Source of the DNA: Niabella pedocola
Lineage (GTDB): Bacteria > Bacteroidota > Bacteroidia > Chitinophagales > Chitinophagaceae
DNA: 64,000 nt
Direction of reading: 5' to 3'
Assembly (NCBI RefSeq): GCF_021044425.1
Contig: NZ_JAJNEC010000005.1
Coordinates: 2,418,001-2,482,000, forward strand
Within the stretch, counting starts at the first letter, position 1. Every line of letters begins with the position of its first letter. Positions 44,201-53,066 of this stretch are shown here, one piece after another. Under the pieces are notes generated by a model. That model did not search any database. It was given only the letters and a program-made list of their open reading frames with translations, and was not told the DNA's origin. Made by a program: the position numbers and the translations under genes.

Positions 44201-46318
44201 TTATTTCAACAGCTGATAAACGATAAAGCTAAGACCATAAGCCAGTCCGGTCATATAGGCCAGCTGGATGAGGGGCCATTTCCAGGAACCGGTTTCGCGT
44301 TTTACGATGGCGAGGGTACTCATGCAAAGCATGGCGAATACATAAAAGATGAGCAGGGACACTCCTGTTGCCACTGTAAAAACCTTTGTTCCGTCTTCAA
44401 AAGTGGCTTTATCCATTTTGTCACGCAGGGCCATATTGGCGCCGCCGTCATCTTCCACGCTGTACAGGGTGGCCATGGTGCCTACAAACACCTCGCGGGC
44501 AGCAAAGGAAGTTACCAGGGCAATACCGATCTTCCAGTCGAAGCCCAGCGGGTGAATCACCGGTTCAATGGTTTTACCCATAATGCCGGCATAGGAGTTT
44601 TCCAGCTTGGCGGCTGCCCGGGTTTCTTCCACCAGTACGGTATCCGCATTGGGTTTGGCCAGGGCGGTTTCGTATTCCTGCTGTACTGCATGCATGCGTT
44701 CCTTGGGCCCGAAGGAACTGAGGAACCAGAGGATGATGCTGATGATCATGATGATCTTCCCGGCCTGCACCACAAAGATCCTGGCTTTTTCGATCATGGT
44801 TTCCAGGGCGTTCTTCCAGCGCGGAGCTCTGTATACGGGTAGCTCCAGGATGAAATAGCTCTTCTCCTTATTTTTTATAAAGAACTTGGCCACATAGGAT
44901 ACCAGCAGGGCAAATACGACGCCCAGAAGGTAGAGGCCCATCATCATCAACCCCTGAAGACTGATGAATCCCAGGAAATAGGTTTTGGGAATGACCAGGC
45001 CTACCAGGATAACGTATACCGGCAGCCGGGCGGAGCAGCTCATGAGCGGGGTAATTAAAATGGTGAGCAGCCGTTCCTTGCGGTTCTCAATAGCGCGGGC
45101 GCTCATAATGGCAGGTACCGCGCAGGCAAAACCGCTGATCATGGGCATTACGCTTTTACCGTTGAGCCCCACACTGCGCATAACCCGGTCCGTTAAAAAA
45201 CTGATGCGGGCCATATAGCCGGTATCTTCCAGCAGGGTAATGAGGCCAAAGAGGATCATGATCTGGGGCACAAAGATGACGATGCCCCCCAAACCGGCAA
45301 TGATCCCGTTGATTAAAAGGTCGGAGAAATTGTTTTCCGGGAGTATATTGCTCAGCCAGCCGCTGAAGGCAGCAGTGCCGGATTCGATCCAGTCCATCGG
45401 GTAGGATGCGATGAGGAATACGCACTGGAACATCAGGAACAACACCGCTAATAAGATAAAATAGCCCCAAACGCGGTGGAGGAAGATATTGTCCAGTTTA
45501 TCGGTAAGGATCGATTTTTTATTGGGATCCGGCAGGGTAACCGATCCGTTCATCACCATCCCAATGCGTTGGTACCGTTGCAGTATTTCTTCGGCCTGGG
45601 TTTTGGTGGGATTGAAATGATGGTCGATCTCCGTTTGCTCAATCTGTTCCTGCAGGGCATCCGGCAGGGTGAAGGTTTCGTGGTTGATGAGGTAATGCAC
45701 GCCTTCGTAGGAACTGATGCCGGGCACCAGCTGCTGCACACCGGCAATGGCCTGGGGGGCCAGCGCTTCCACATCAATAAAATTATGTACCGGGGCCTTA
45801 AAGAGGTTGCCGGAAACCAGTTCGATGGCTTTTTTAAGGTGGTCGATCCCCTTGTTTTTGCGCGGATTTACCGCCACGATGGGAATCCCCAGCTCCCGTT
45901 CCATTTCATTGATATTGATGTGAATGCCTTTTTTACGGGCAAGATCCATCATTGTAAGCGCCATCACAACAGGGCGCTTCAGGTCAATGATCTGACTGCA
46001 AAACAATAAATTACGTTTGAGGTTGCTGGCATCGGCCACCACTACGATCACGTCGGCCTTCAGGTCTTTATCCTGGTTGAGGATCACTTTATAGGCCACT
46101 TCTTCATCCAGCCGGCGGGGGTATAAACTGTAGGTTCCGGGAAGATCGATGATTTTGGCAGTAGATTGACCAATTTTAGAAGTTCCTGTCTTTTTATCTA
46201 CGGTTACACCCGGAAAGTTTCCCACTTTTTGGCTTAACCCCGTAAGCGAATTGAACAAGGAGCTTTTCCCGCTGTTGGGATTGCCCACCAATGCTATATG
46301 TAGCTGCTTATTTTCCAA
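44201..46318 (-). CDS. feoB: ferrous iron transporter FeoB
   Basis: 705 residues if started at the TTG at 46316-46318 (MENKQLHIALVGNPNSG), which sits 15 bases after an exact -7 box. The in-frame ATG at 46363 lies upstream of that box and would add 15 atypical residues. The G domain has G1 GNPNSGKSS, VDKKTG, G3 DLPGTYSLYP and a G4-like segment (ALTMMDLARK), then a helical GDI-like spacer and two Gate regions with CSARLPVYVILVG and AIMSARAIENRKERL. FeoB moves Fe2+ across the inner membrane. No FeoA domain is fused or adjacent, although many Bacteroidota have one. Confidence 0.92.
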   Translation of the reverse strand: MENKQLHIALVGNPNSGKSSLFNSLTGLSQKVGNFPGVTVDKKTGTSKIGQSTAKIIDLPGTYSLYPRRLDEEVAYKVILNQDKDLKADVIVVVADASNLKRNLLFCSQIIDLKRPVVMALTMMDLARKKGIHININEMERELGIPIVAVNPRKNKGIDHLKKAIELVSGNLFKAPVHNFIDVEALAPQAIAGVQQLVPGISSYEGVHYLINHETFTLPDALQEQIEQTEIDHHFNPTKTQAEEILQRYQRIGMVMNGSVTLPDPNKKSILTDKLDNIFLHRVWGYFILLAVLFLMFQCVFLIASYPMDWIESGTAAFSGWLSNILPENNFSDLLINGIIAGLGGIVIFVPQIMILFGLITLLEDTGYMARISFLTDRVMRSVGLNGKSVMPMISGFACAVPAIMSARAIENRKERLLTILITPLMSCSARLPVYVILVGLVIPKTYFLGFISLQGLMMMGLYLLGVVFALLVSYVAKFFIKNKEKSYFILELPVYRAPRWKNALETMIEKARIFVVQAGKIIMIISIILWFLSSFGPKERMHAVQQEYETALAKPNADTVLVEETRAAAKLENSYAGIMGKTIEPVIHPLGFDWKIGIALVTSFAAREVFVGTMATLYSVEDDGGANMALRDKMDKATFEDGTKVFTVATGVSLLIFYVFAMLCMSTLAIVKRETGSWKWPLIQLAYMTGLAYGLSFIVYQLLK

Positions 46319-46333
46319 AATCCTGAAGAGCCG

Positions 46334-46341
46334 CAAATTTA
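46334..46341 (-). promoter_or_regulatory. promoter -7 box of feoB
   Basis: The minus strand reads TAAATTTG, an exact TAnnTTTG match. A start site about seven bases later would be ~46327, nine bases before the TTG start at 46318, which is why the TTG is preferred. Confidence 0.5.
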
Positions 46342-46398
46342 CGGATCCTTGGCCGATGATCATTTACGAATTCCGATGTTTGTGGGGCGGCTCAGAGA

Positions 46399-46602
46399 TT
46401 TCGTGGATAAATATGGCTGGAGGTATGACACGCTAATGCCGCGGATTGCACAGAAGGGTTTTGTTTTTTGTACCTGTCGGTAACTCCGTGAGGACCCTCA
46501 ACGTTTTTGTGAATAAATATGGTGGAGAAATGACGCGCCGATGCCGCGGATTGCATAGAAGTTTTAAGAATCTGTACCTGTCTGTGAATCTGTGGCCAAA
46601 AA
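46399..46602. repeat. two tandem ~106-bp degenerate repeat units
   Basis: Unit A starts at 46399 (TTTCGTGGATAAATATGG) and unit B at 46505 (TTTTGTGAATAAATATGG). Both continue with a GAGG/GAGA..ATGAC..CGC stretch, ATGCCGCGGATTGCA(C/T)AGAAG and a GTACCTGTC tail. They fill most of the gap between the FUSC stop and feoB. Related words (CTGTGAATCTGTGGC) occur in other gaps. No ORF of credible quality. Confidence 0.6.
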
Positions 46603-48870
46603 TTACCCTGCAGCAGAAAGCGATTCCACGGGCACTTTTTCTTCTTCACCTGTTTTTTTGAACCCCGTAATTTCTTCAGCCAGTTTGTTCAGGTCGCCGG
46701 AGGCCCGGCTGATCAGCAAAAACTGGTCAATGATGGGCTTTAATTCATTAAGGGTGATCTTGGTTTCGGTGTCCAGCAAGCCCTGCTGAATTTCATGCCT
46801 CCGTTTTTCCAGGAGTTCTTTTACAGCAGTTTTCAGTGATTGGGTGTCCATATGGGCCGCGGGTTGAGTTACGTCTTCATCTGAAAGCATGCCGGCGGTG
46901 TTTTCCAGTTCATGGATGGTGTTTTCGATGATGGGCAGGAAATTGTAGGAGCGGTATTTGGCCGCAAACTGGCGGGAGTAATGGGCCAGGGTGGCAATAT
47001 GCGAGTTGATGGTAAAGATCATCACTACAAACTGGTGAATGGTCTTAATATTCTTTTGCTTGCTTTTGGGCTCGCTGAGCATCCGCGAAAACGTGCCCGA
47101 AAGGTTGGCCTGGGCTACAAATGCTTCCTTGCGGCTGAGCTTGTAGTCGGATGTGGGCTCGTTTTTTACATAGGCGCTGGAAACGGTTTCAAAGTAAATG
47201 CGGGTTTTTTCCAGGGCGGCCGCCATATAGCTTTTTACCTGTTTTTTCTCCCAGGAGGGGATGATGTATGTGGTAAGAAAAGCGAGTACGGAGCCAATGA
47301 GGGTATCCAGAATCCGCTGCTCGATCACCACATGAAAGTTGCGGCTGTCCAGCAAAAAGAACATGATCAGCACATAAGCGGTCATAAACGTAACGCTTAC
47401 CAGGTAGCGGGTACGCATAAAGCTGTAGGTAGCAATCATTAAAAGGATCATGGCGGCAAACCGGCCGGTGCCCGTCTGGATCAGGAAAAGCAGCCCGATG
47501 CCTCCCATGGCACCGATGATGGTACCCAGTACCCGCTGGTAGTTGCGCTGTTTGGTAACACTATAAGTGGGCTTTAAGATCACGAGGGTGGTGAGCAGGA
47601 TCCAGTAGCTGTATTCGAGCTTTAAAAGATGCGCAGTAATATACCCCAGGGTCATGGCCAGGCTCAGGCGCAAGGCATGCCGGAAGGTATTGGACTGCAG
47701 GGAAAGGTTTTCCCGGATCAGGTCGCTGTCGAGATCCGTTTTTTCCAGGAAGGATTCGTAGTTGTCAGAAAGGCGGTATTCTTTTACCTTCTTCCGGTCG
47801 TACCGGGTATAATGATGCAGGGTATAGATACGGAGGATCATGTCTTCGATCGACTGCATGATCTTGCGCATATTGATCAGGGCTTCCAGGTTTTCGGCAT
47901 TGCGATGGGTGGCCACAAAGCGTTCAAAATGTTGCTTCAGGTTTCGTAGTTCATCATTCAGACTTTTAGATACCCGGGAGCGCCGGCCTTCCTGTACCGA
48001 AACACCTATTTCGTAGAGCTCGTCTACCATACCGAGGATCACTTTCTGGAAATGCGGCAGGATATTGGCGCCATCAAACCGCTTGTGCATGGACTCGTAA
48101 TTGTAAAACGTGGCATTGGCCTTTTCAAAAAGGTCTACCGATTCTACAAAGATCACCAGCAGGCCGCGGCCGGTAAGGGTGGTAGATTTTACGATGTTGC
48201 GGCTTTTAAACAGCATTTCCCGTACCAGGATCTGTTTATCCTGTACTTTTTGCTGCTGCTGCATCAGGTTTTTATAGGTTTTATCGTAATTAACGCCTTC
48301 GGTATAAAAATAAGAGCGGGTTTTAAGGTAATCAGCTATGGAAACGATGGAGTCGCCCAGCGCCTGCTGAATTACTTTATAAGGACGTACGCCATGCAGG
48401 GCCAAACTTAAACCAATATACCAAAGACCGCCGCATAAAAGGTAGATGCCGTCCAGTACCACGTTCCAGCCCGTGGCTTTGTGGTAAAGGGTAAGCACCA
48501 TAATAAGCAACCCGGCAAAGCCGATGGCATTGGTGCGGGCGTTGTATACGCCCAGCATGCCGAGGGAAAAGCTAAACGACAGGATAACGAAGGCCGTAAT
48601 AAAAGGGTTTATATGGGCAAAGCCGGTGATGAGGTCTACCAGGAAGATCAGTGCCAGGGCGGCTAACATGCCGTTGCGCCGCTCCCGGATAGGACCGGGA
48701 ATATCCGCGGCACTCACTGCCATGGCTCCCAGCGAGGCGATGAGGCCGATTTCCAGCATCCCGAAAAAGTTCAGGATAACGGAGGGAAGGGTGATGCCCA
48801 CAGTGATCCGTACCGCCTCGTTGAAATAGTAGCTGCTTACAAATTGCCGGTATTCTTTTATGTAATCCAT
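46603..48870 (-). CDS. FUSC/YccS-family membrane protein
   Basis: 755 residues. An N-terminal block of ~6 membrane spans (ITLPSVILNFFGMLEIGLIA to ~residue 170), a long soluble helical middle (~180-400) and a second block of spans containing YSYWILLTTLVILKPTYSVTKQRNYQRVLGTIIGA (seen here in part as TKQRNYQRVLGT), the hallmark of FUSC/YccS/aromatic-acid exporter proteins, then a soluble C-terminus. These are inner-membrane proteins of unclear substrate. Its -7 box is six bases from the ATG. Confidence 0.87.
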   Translation of the reverse strand: MDYIKEYRQFVSSYYFNEAVRITVGITLPSVILNFFGMLEIGLIASLGAMAVSAADIPGPIRERRNGMLAALALIFLVDLITGFAHINPFITAFVILSFSFSLGMLGVYNARTNAIGFAGLLIMVLTLYHKATGWNVVLDGIYLLCGGLWYIGLSLALHGVRPYKVIQQALGDSIVSIADYLKTRSYFYTEGVNYDKTYKNLMQQQQKVQDKQILVREMLFKSRNIVKSTTLTGRGLLVIFVESVDLFEKANATFYNYESMHKRFDGANILPHFQKVILGMVDELYEIGVSVQEGRRSRVSKSLNDELRNLKQHFERFVATHRNAENLEALINMRKIMQSIEDMILRIYTLHHYTRYDRKKVKEYRLSDNYESFLEKTDLDSDLIRENLSLQSNTFRHALRLSLAMTLGYITAHLLKLEYSYWILLTTLVILKPTYSVTKQRNYQRVLGTIIGAMGGIGLLFLIQTGTGRFAAMILLMIATYSFMRTRYLVSVTFMTAYVLIMFFLLDSRNFHVVIEQRILDTLIGSVLAFLTTYIIPSWEKKQVKSYMAAALEKTRIYFETVSSAYVKNEPTSDYKLSRKEAFVAQANLSGTFSRMLSEPKSKQKNIKTIHQFVVMIFTINSHIATLAHYSRQFAAKYRSYNFLPIIENTIHELENTAGMLSDEDVTQPAAHMDTQSLKTAVKELLEKRRHEIQQGLLDTETKITLNELKPIIDQFLLISRASGDLNKLAEEITGFKKTGEEEKVPVESLSAAG

Positions 48871-49307
48871 GCCCTACAAATTTACAAACAAGAAAGAGTT
48901 TAAGGAAATGAGGCTGCTGTGCCCTCCTGAAGCGGCGTGTTGCCAGTAAAGCAAATGGCCTTTGGAGCAGCCGTTTCCGTGCAAAATGTAGCAGGGCCGC
49001 GCATTTGGAAAAAAATTGTTACAATTTTGCAGCACTGTTTTTTGTAGAAAAAAAAGTTGCTACATATTTTTTGGCTGCCGGGCAATTCGGGCGGCGTTCG
49101 TTTCCGGTGGCACCGGAAGTCGTTGTTTTCGTTTATACGTGCTACCGGGCAACGGGTCTCCTCCTGCTGCCGGCCAGGGGCAACGCAACAGGAGGTATCC
49201 TGCCGGATTTATCAAAAACCGGCGAAAAACGAAAAATTCGCCCCAAAAAATGCCAATTCCGTAACAATTGTAAATATCCAATGCCGCATCTGTATTAATC
49301 TTGTATT
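48871..49307. other. 437-bp divergent gap with repeated TGYTACA words
   Basis: Between FUSC and the histidine kinase. TGCTACATTTTGC (minus strand, 48993-48981), TGTTACAATTTTGC (49017-49030), TGCTACATATTTT (49058-49070) and a near-palindrome GTAACAATTGTAA (49261-49273) share a common core and could be operator sites. Small overlapping frames in 49005-49311 have no family features and are not called. Confidence 0.45.
48877..48884 (-). promoter_or_regulatory. promoter -7 box abutting the FUSC start
   Basis: The minus strand reads TAAATTTG, an exact TAnnTTTG match with six bases before the ATG at 48870; the predicted start site coincides with the A of the ATG. Confidence 0.55.
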
Positions 49308-50783
49308 ATGAAAGCAAGAAGTATTTTTCAGAAAATAGAGGTCCTGATCGCCACCCTGGTAGCGGGCCTTTTTATCTTCATCATCGCCACCAACCGGAAC
49401 TATTCATATGACCGGCATCAGTTTACGGAAAATCACATCTCCTATAGTTTTTATACCAATTACCTGCAGCCCCTGATAGCGATCGTACTCATCAGCTACG
49501 TCGTTTTTTTATTCCTTACCCAATATGTGGAAGTAAAAGCACGGGGTTTTTTTAAAATTACGCTATTGGTCTGTACCTATCTCCTGCTGGCCATAGGCCT
49601 GTCCGTTTGCTTTACCTATGTTTTTGCCTGGAGGTATGGCGATGATTCTTATCCGACCGAAAGGGATGTGACCGCTACTTTTTTCGTACAAGGATTTGCC
49701 GCGGCGGCCATCGGCTACCTTTTTTACCTGATTTATTATGGATTGAAAGAGCTGGTATTCAGTCCGCGGCTGCGGCGGAAACTAAAGGAAAAAAATGGCT
49801 CCCGGTTTCTTTTTATCGGCATGAGTGTTTTGGCATGGTTCATTATCCTGATCATGCTTACGGCCAATAACGCCGCCCCCTTTGCGGTGATCCTGTGGGC
49901 GGTGGTGTTGCCTTATGCGCTGCTGGTGCTGTACATTCATATTTACGTGCTTATTCCCGGGATGCCAGTGAAAAACCCCCGGAGCGGGTATTATTTATCG
50001 CGCGTTGTACCTGTCATTCTCCTGGTCAACTTCATTGCAACGGTATTTTGTAAAGCTATAAGTGATGGTGGTATGCCTTTTCCGGGGGTTTACATATTGT
50101 TGCTATTATGGACCATACTCCTGGTGGTTCCGCTGGCATGGTGGATCTATAAAAACCAGAAAGAAAAGCTGGGACTGAAAACCGCGCTTGGTTCTTCCCA
50201 GGCCAACGTAAGCTTTCTGCGGTCGCAGATCAACCCCCATTTCCTCTTCAATGCGCTCAATACCCTGTATGGAACAGCCCTGCAGGAGCATGCCGACCGT
50301 ACCGGCGAGGGCATTCAGAAGCTGGGCGATATGATGCGGTTCATGCTGCATGAAAATGTACAGGACAAGATCTTACTGGTACGCGAGGTAGAATACCTGA
50401 AAAATTATATCGACCTGCAAAAATTACGTACCGTTAACTCTCCGGATATCCTCATCCAGGTAAAGATCGATGAACCGGCATCCGGTCTTCAGATCTCCCC
50501 GATGCTGCTGATCCCCTTCGTGGAAAATGCATTCAAGCACGGCATCAGCCTGAAAGAGCATTCTTATATCACCATTGCGCTTCATACACAGGATAACCTG
50601 TTGTACTTCGACGTACAGAACAGCATTCACCTGAAGCCGGACGGCGACCCGGAAAAATTAAAGAGCGGTATCGGGCTGCCCAATGTGAAAGAACGCCTGC
50701 AACTGGAATACCCGGACCGGCACGAGCTGGTGATCCGCCAGACAGCCAAAGACTTTTTTGTACACCTGACCATCAATTTATAA
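49308..50783 (+). CDS. LytS/YehU-type sensor histidine kinase
   Basis: 491 residues. About eight membrane spans (roughly 11-27, 55-71, 83-106, 125-145, 167-186, 190-211, 233-249, 262-280) replace a recognisable periplasmic sensor domain. The His_kinase domain has QINPHFLFNALNTL with phospho-acceptor H311, then a HATPase region with LIPFVENAFKHG (N box) and SGIGLPNVKERL (G box). It pairs with the LytTR regulator two genes downstream. The tlpA-like gene starts 8 bp after it, so all three probably share a transcript. Confidence 0.92.
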   Translation: MKARSIFQKIEVLIATLVAGLFIFIIATNRNYSYDRHQFTENHISYSFYTNYLQPLIAIVLISYVVFLFLTQYVEVKARGFFKITLLVCTYLLLAIGLSVCFTYVFAWRYGDDSYPTERDVTATFFVQGFAAAAIGYLFYLIYYGLKELVFSPRLRRKLKEKNGSRFLFIGMSVLAWFIILIMLTANNAAPFAVILWAVVLPYALLVLYIHIYVLIPGMPVKNPRSGYYLSRVVPVILLVNFIATVFCKAISDGGMPFPGVYILLLLWTILLVVPLAWWIYKNQKEKLGLKTALGSSQANVSFLRSQINPHFLFNALNTLYGTALQEHADRTGEGIQKLGDMMRFMLHENVQDKILLVREVEYLKNYIDLQKLRTVNSPDILIQVKIDEPASGLQISPMLLIPFVENAFKHGISLKEHSYITIALHTQDNLLYFDVQNSIHLKPDGDPEKLKSGIGLPNVKERLQLEYPDRHELVIRQTAKDFFVHLTINL

Positions 50784-50791
50784 TAAGAATC

Positions 50792-52285
50792 ATGAAGTTT
50801 ATTAAAGTGGTATTGCTGGTGCTGATCCTGGTGCCGGCCCGGGCACAGTTTCGCCTGAGCGGACGGATTGAGGGACTGAAAAAGCCGGAGATAACAATAC
50901 AGGTGCCGTTTGTGTATGATTTTTTTGCACAGGAACGGGCGGTACCGGTAAAAGCAGATGGCCGTTTTGATATCCGGTTTCCGCTGGATAAGGAAAAACT
51001 GGTACGGATAGCCTATGACCAGAAAGCGGTATTGGTGTATGCGCGGCCCGGGCAATCGCTGCAGATCGGTAACCGGAAGGCCGGTGACGCTGTAACACCG
51101 GTGGGTGGTACGCTGCTTAAAGAGAACCAGGTATTGTTTGGCGCCGATGTAATGGAGTATCCGGGTTTTTTAACGGCTCCGCCGCCCCGGGACTCCCTGT
51201 TGGAAATTGCTCCGGATGAAATTTATAATACCTATATCCGGCCCTGGATGCAGCGCGTACAGGAAAAAACAGCGGTCATTGAAAAAACAGCCCTCTCACC
51301 ACGCTTAAAACAACTGTTTATCCAGGAAACCCGCTCCGCCGCTTACTGCCGGTCCGTAGAGTTTGCACGGGATTTTATGAACATGAAGCAGTTGACCGGG
51401 TTTTTCAAATTACTGTATCAGCAGGTTTCCCCGGTATCTGCTGTTGCACAACCCGGTCCGTTTTATTACTGGTTTGTGAACGATTATAACGGGTATCTCG
51501 AATCCGATGCCATGAGCCATTTGAAAGCTTCCGGCAATAAAACAAATGAACCGCTCCGATATTACCATATCAGCCTGGATAGCGGAACGGTGTTGATCCG
51601 GAAGATAGGAAAAACCTATATCAACTGGCTGGCCGTAAAAAATACCAATAGCGCCGCAGTGGCCGAGGCCTACCTGGCGCAGCAGGTATTTACGGCCACC
51701 GCCGATAAAGACCTGAAGTATGCCGGTGGATTACTGGAGGCATTGAAAAAAACCTATCCAGCCAGCACCTATTATCCCCTGTTAAAAAATAAAATAGGAA
51801 AACTGGAGGAATTGCTGGAACAGAACCGGAATAATAGGGCAATACAGATCCTGGCCAACTACGATACCCTATCTTCCATTTACCCGGTTATTGATGCGCT
51901 GAAAGGAAAGGTCGTTTACCTGGATGTATGGGGCACCTGGTGCGGACCCTGTAAGCGCGAACTGAAATTTACGCCCCAGTTAAAGGCACATTTCAAGGAC
52001 AAGGCAGTGGCCTTTGTGTACCTGGATATGGATGAAGCGGAAAGGGACGCCACATGGAAAGAATTTATTAAAGTGAATGCGCTAACCGGCACCCATTTGA
52101 GGAAGAACCGGGCGCAAATGGCGCCTTTTTGGAAAGAGCTGCTTGAAAATGCGGAAGACAAAAGCGAATATTATCCCCAATATTTTATTTTTGATAAAGA
52201 AGGAAAGCTGGTAGTAGCAAAAGCCAAACAACCGAGTGATAAAGAAGCGCTTTATAAGCAGATCGAATCGGTTTTAAATCAATAA
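50792..52285 (+). CDS. exported TlpA-like thiol-disulfide oxidoreductase
   Basis: 497 residues with a signal peptide (KVVLLVLILVPARAQ). A long N-terminal region (~20-365) of unknown fold precedes a C-terminal thioredoxin domain with WCGPC at 383-387 (VVYLDVWGTWCGPCKREL), and YPQYFIFDKEGKLV with the cis-proline. It acts in the periplasm as a disulfide reductase or in a redox relay. Its place between a histidine kinase and its response regulator (8 bp after the kinase, 56 bp before the regulator) is notable and suggests a sensory or output link, which is inference. Confidence 0.85.
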   Translation: MKFIKVVLLVLILVPARAQFRLSGRIEGLKKPEITIQVPFVYDFFAQERAVPVKADGRFDIRFPLDKEKLVRIAYDQKAVLVYARPGQSLQIGNRKAGDAVTPVGGTLLKENQVLFGADVMEYPGFLTAPPPRDSLLEIAPDEIYNTYIRPWMQRVQEKTAVIEKTALSPRLKQLFIQETRSAAYCRSVEFARDFMNMKQLTGFFKLLYQQVSPVSAVAQPGPFYYWFVNDYNGYLESDAMSHLKASGNKTNEPLRYYHISLDSGTVLIRKIGKTYINWLAVKNTNSAAVAEAYLAQQVFTATADKDLKYAGGLLEALKKTYPASTYYPLLKNKIGKLEELLEQNRNNRAIQILANYDTLSSIYPVIDALKGKVVYLDVWGTWCGPCKRELKFTPQLKAHFKDKAVAFVYLDMDEAERDATWKEFIKVNALTGTHLRKNRAQMAPFWKELLENAEDKSEYYPQYFIFDKEGKLVVAKAKQPSDKEALYKQIESVLNQ

Positions 52286-52341
52286 TAACACGCCGGTGCA
52301 CATGCTCCTGGTAAACCGGCAATAAAACAAGCACATTTCCC

Positions 52342-53007
52342 GTGAATGCAATTGCAATAGATGACGAACCCATGGCATTGGAGGTGATCAAAAACCTGGC
52401 AACCAAAGTGCCTTTTATAAATCTGGAAGGCTGCTTTACCAATGCATTTGAGGCGATTGATTACCTGCAGAAAAATAAAATAGATTTAATCTTCCTGGAT
52501 ATTAAAATGCCGGATATCAGCGGTATTGAACTGTCTAAAAGCCTGGCCAACCCACCCATGATCATTTTTACCACGGCTTATACCGAGCATGCGGTAGAGG
52601 GTTTCGAAGTAAATGCCGTAGACTACCTGCTAAAGCCCTTTTCCCTGGCGCGGTTTATAAAGGCCTGTACCAAGGCGCAGGAATTGTTTTCACTGAAGAA
52701 TAATAAAAACCAGGAAATAGATGCCCTATTTTTAAAGGATGGTTATGAGCAGGTACGGGTGATGTTGAATGAAATCCTTTATATAGAGGCTGCGGGCAAT
52801 TACCTGAACGTGGTTTTGAAGAATAAAAAAATCATGAGCCGCATTACCATCAATGAAATCATGCAGCTGCTGCCGGCCGATAAATTTACACGGATCCATC
52901 GCAGCTATATCGTGGCCAGGGATAAGGTAACCAAATTCAATAAACAGTCGGTGTTTATCGACCTGCTGGAATTTCCTATTGGTAGTAATTATACATTTGG
53001 CTCTTAA
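52342..53007 (+). CDS. LytTR-family response regulator
   Basis: 221 residues with a GTG start (MNAIAIDDEPMAL). Receiver domain with D7/D8 acidic pair, phospho-acceptor D53 (LIFLDIKMPDISG), T/S switch (FTTAYTEHAVEGF) and K in LLKPFS. The C-terminal LytTR DNA-binding domain spans ~130-221 (ILYIEAAGNYLNVVLKN, FTRIHRSYIVARDKV, PIGSNYTF). It is the partner of the kinase two genes upstream. Target promoters are unknown; the repeated TGYTACA words before the operon are candidates. Confidence 0.93.
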   Translation: MNAIAIDDEPMALEVIKNLATKVPFINLEGCFTNAFEAIDYLQKNKIDLIFLDIKMPDISGIELSKSLANPPMIIFTTAYTEHAVEGFEVNAVDYLLKPFSLARFIKACTKAQELFSLKNNKNQEIDALFLKDGYEQVRVMLNEILYIEAAGNYLNVVLKNKKIMSRITINEIMQLLPADKFTRIHRSYIVARDKVTKFNKQSVFIDLLEFPIGSNYTFGS

Positions 53008-53018
53008 ACCGGAGATGA

Positions 53019-53026
53019 TATCTTTG
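53019..53026 (+). promoter_or_regulatory. promoter -7 box of the orphan membrane-protein gene
   Basis: TATCTTTG, exact TAnnTTTG, 40 bases before the ATG at 53067 and 12 bases after the regulator stop codon. It indicates a separate transcript. Confidence 0.45.
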
Positions 53027-53066
53027 TATAAAGTGGCAATGCCTGCTTTAATTACGAATCAATCTT

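Noticed and set aside
46319..46363. ATG at 46363 as the feoB start
   Set aside because: An exact -7 box lies downstream of it, and the extra 15 residues do not resemble FeoB N-termini.
49005..49311. Three overlapping small plus-strand frames before the histidine kinase
   Set aside because: Mutually overlapping frames in AT-rich promoter DNA with candidate operator sites; none resembles a protein family.
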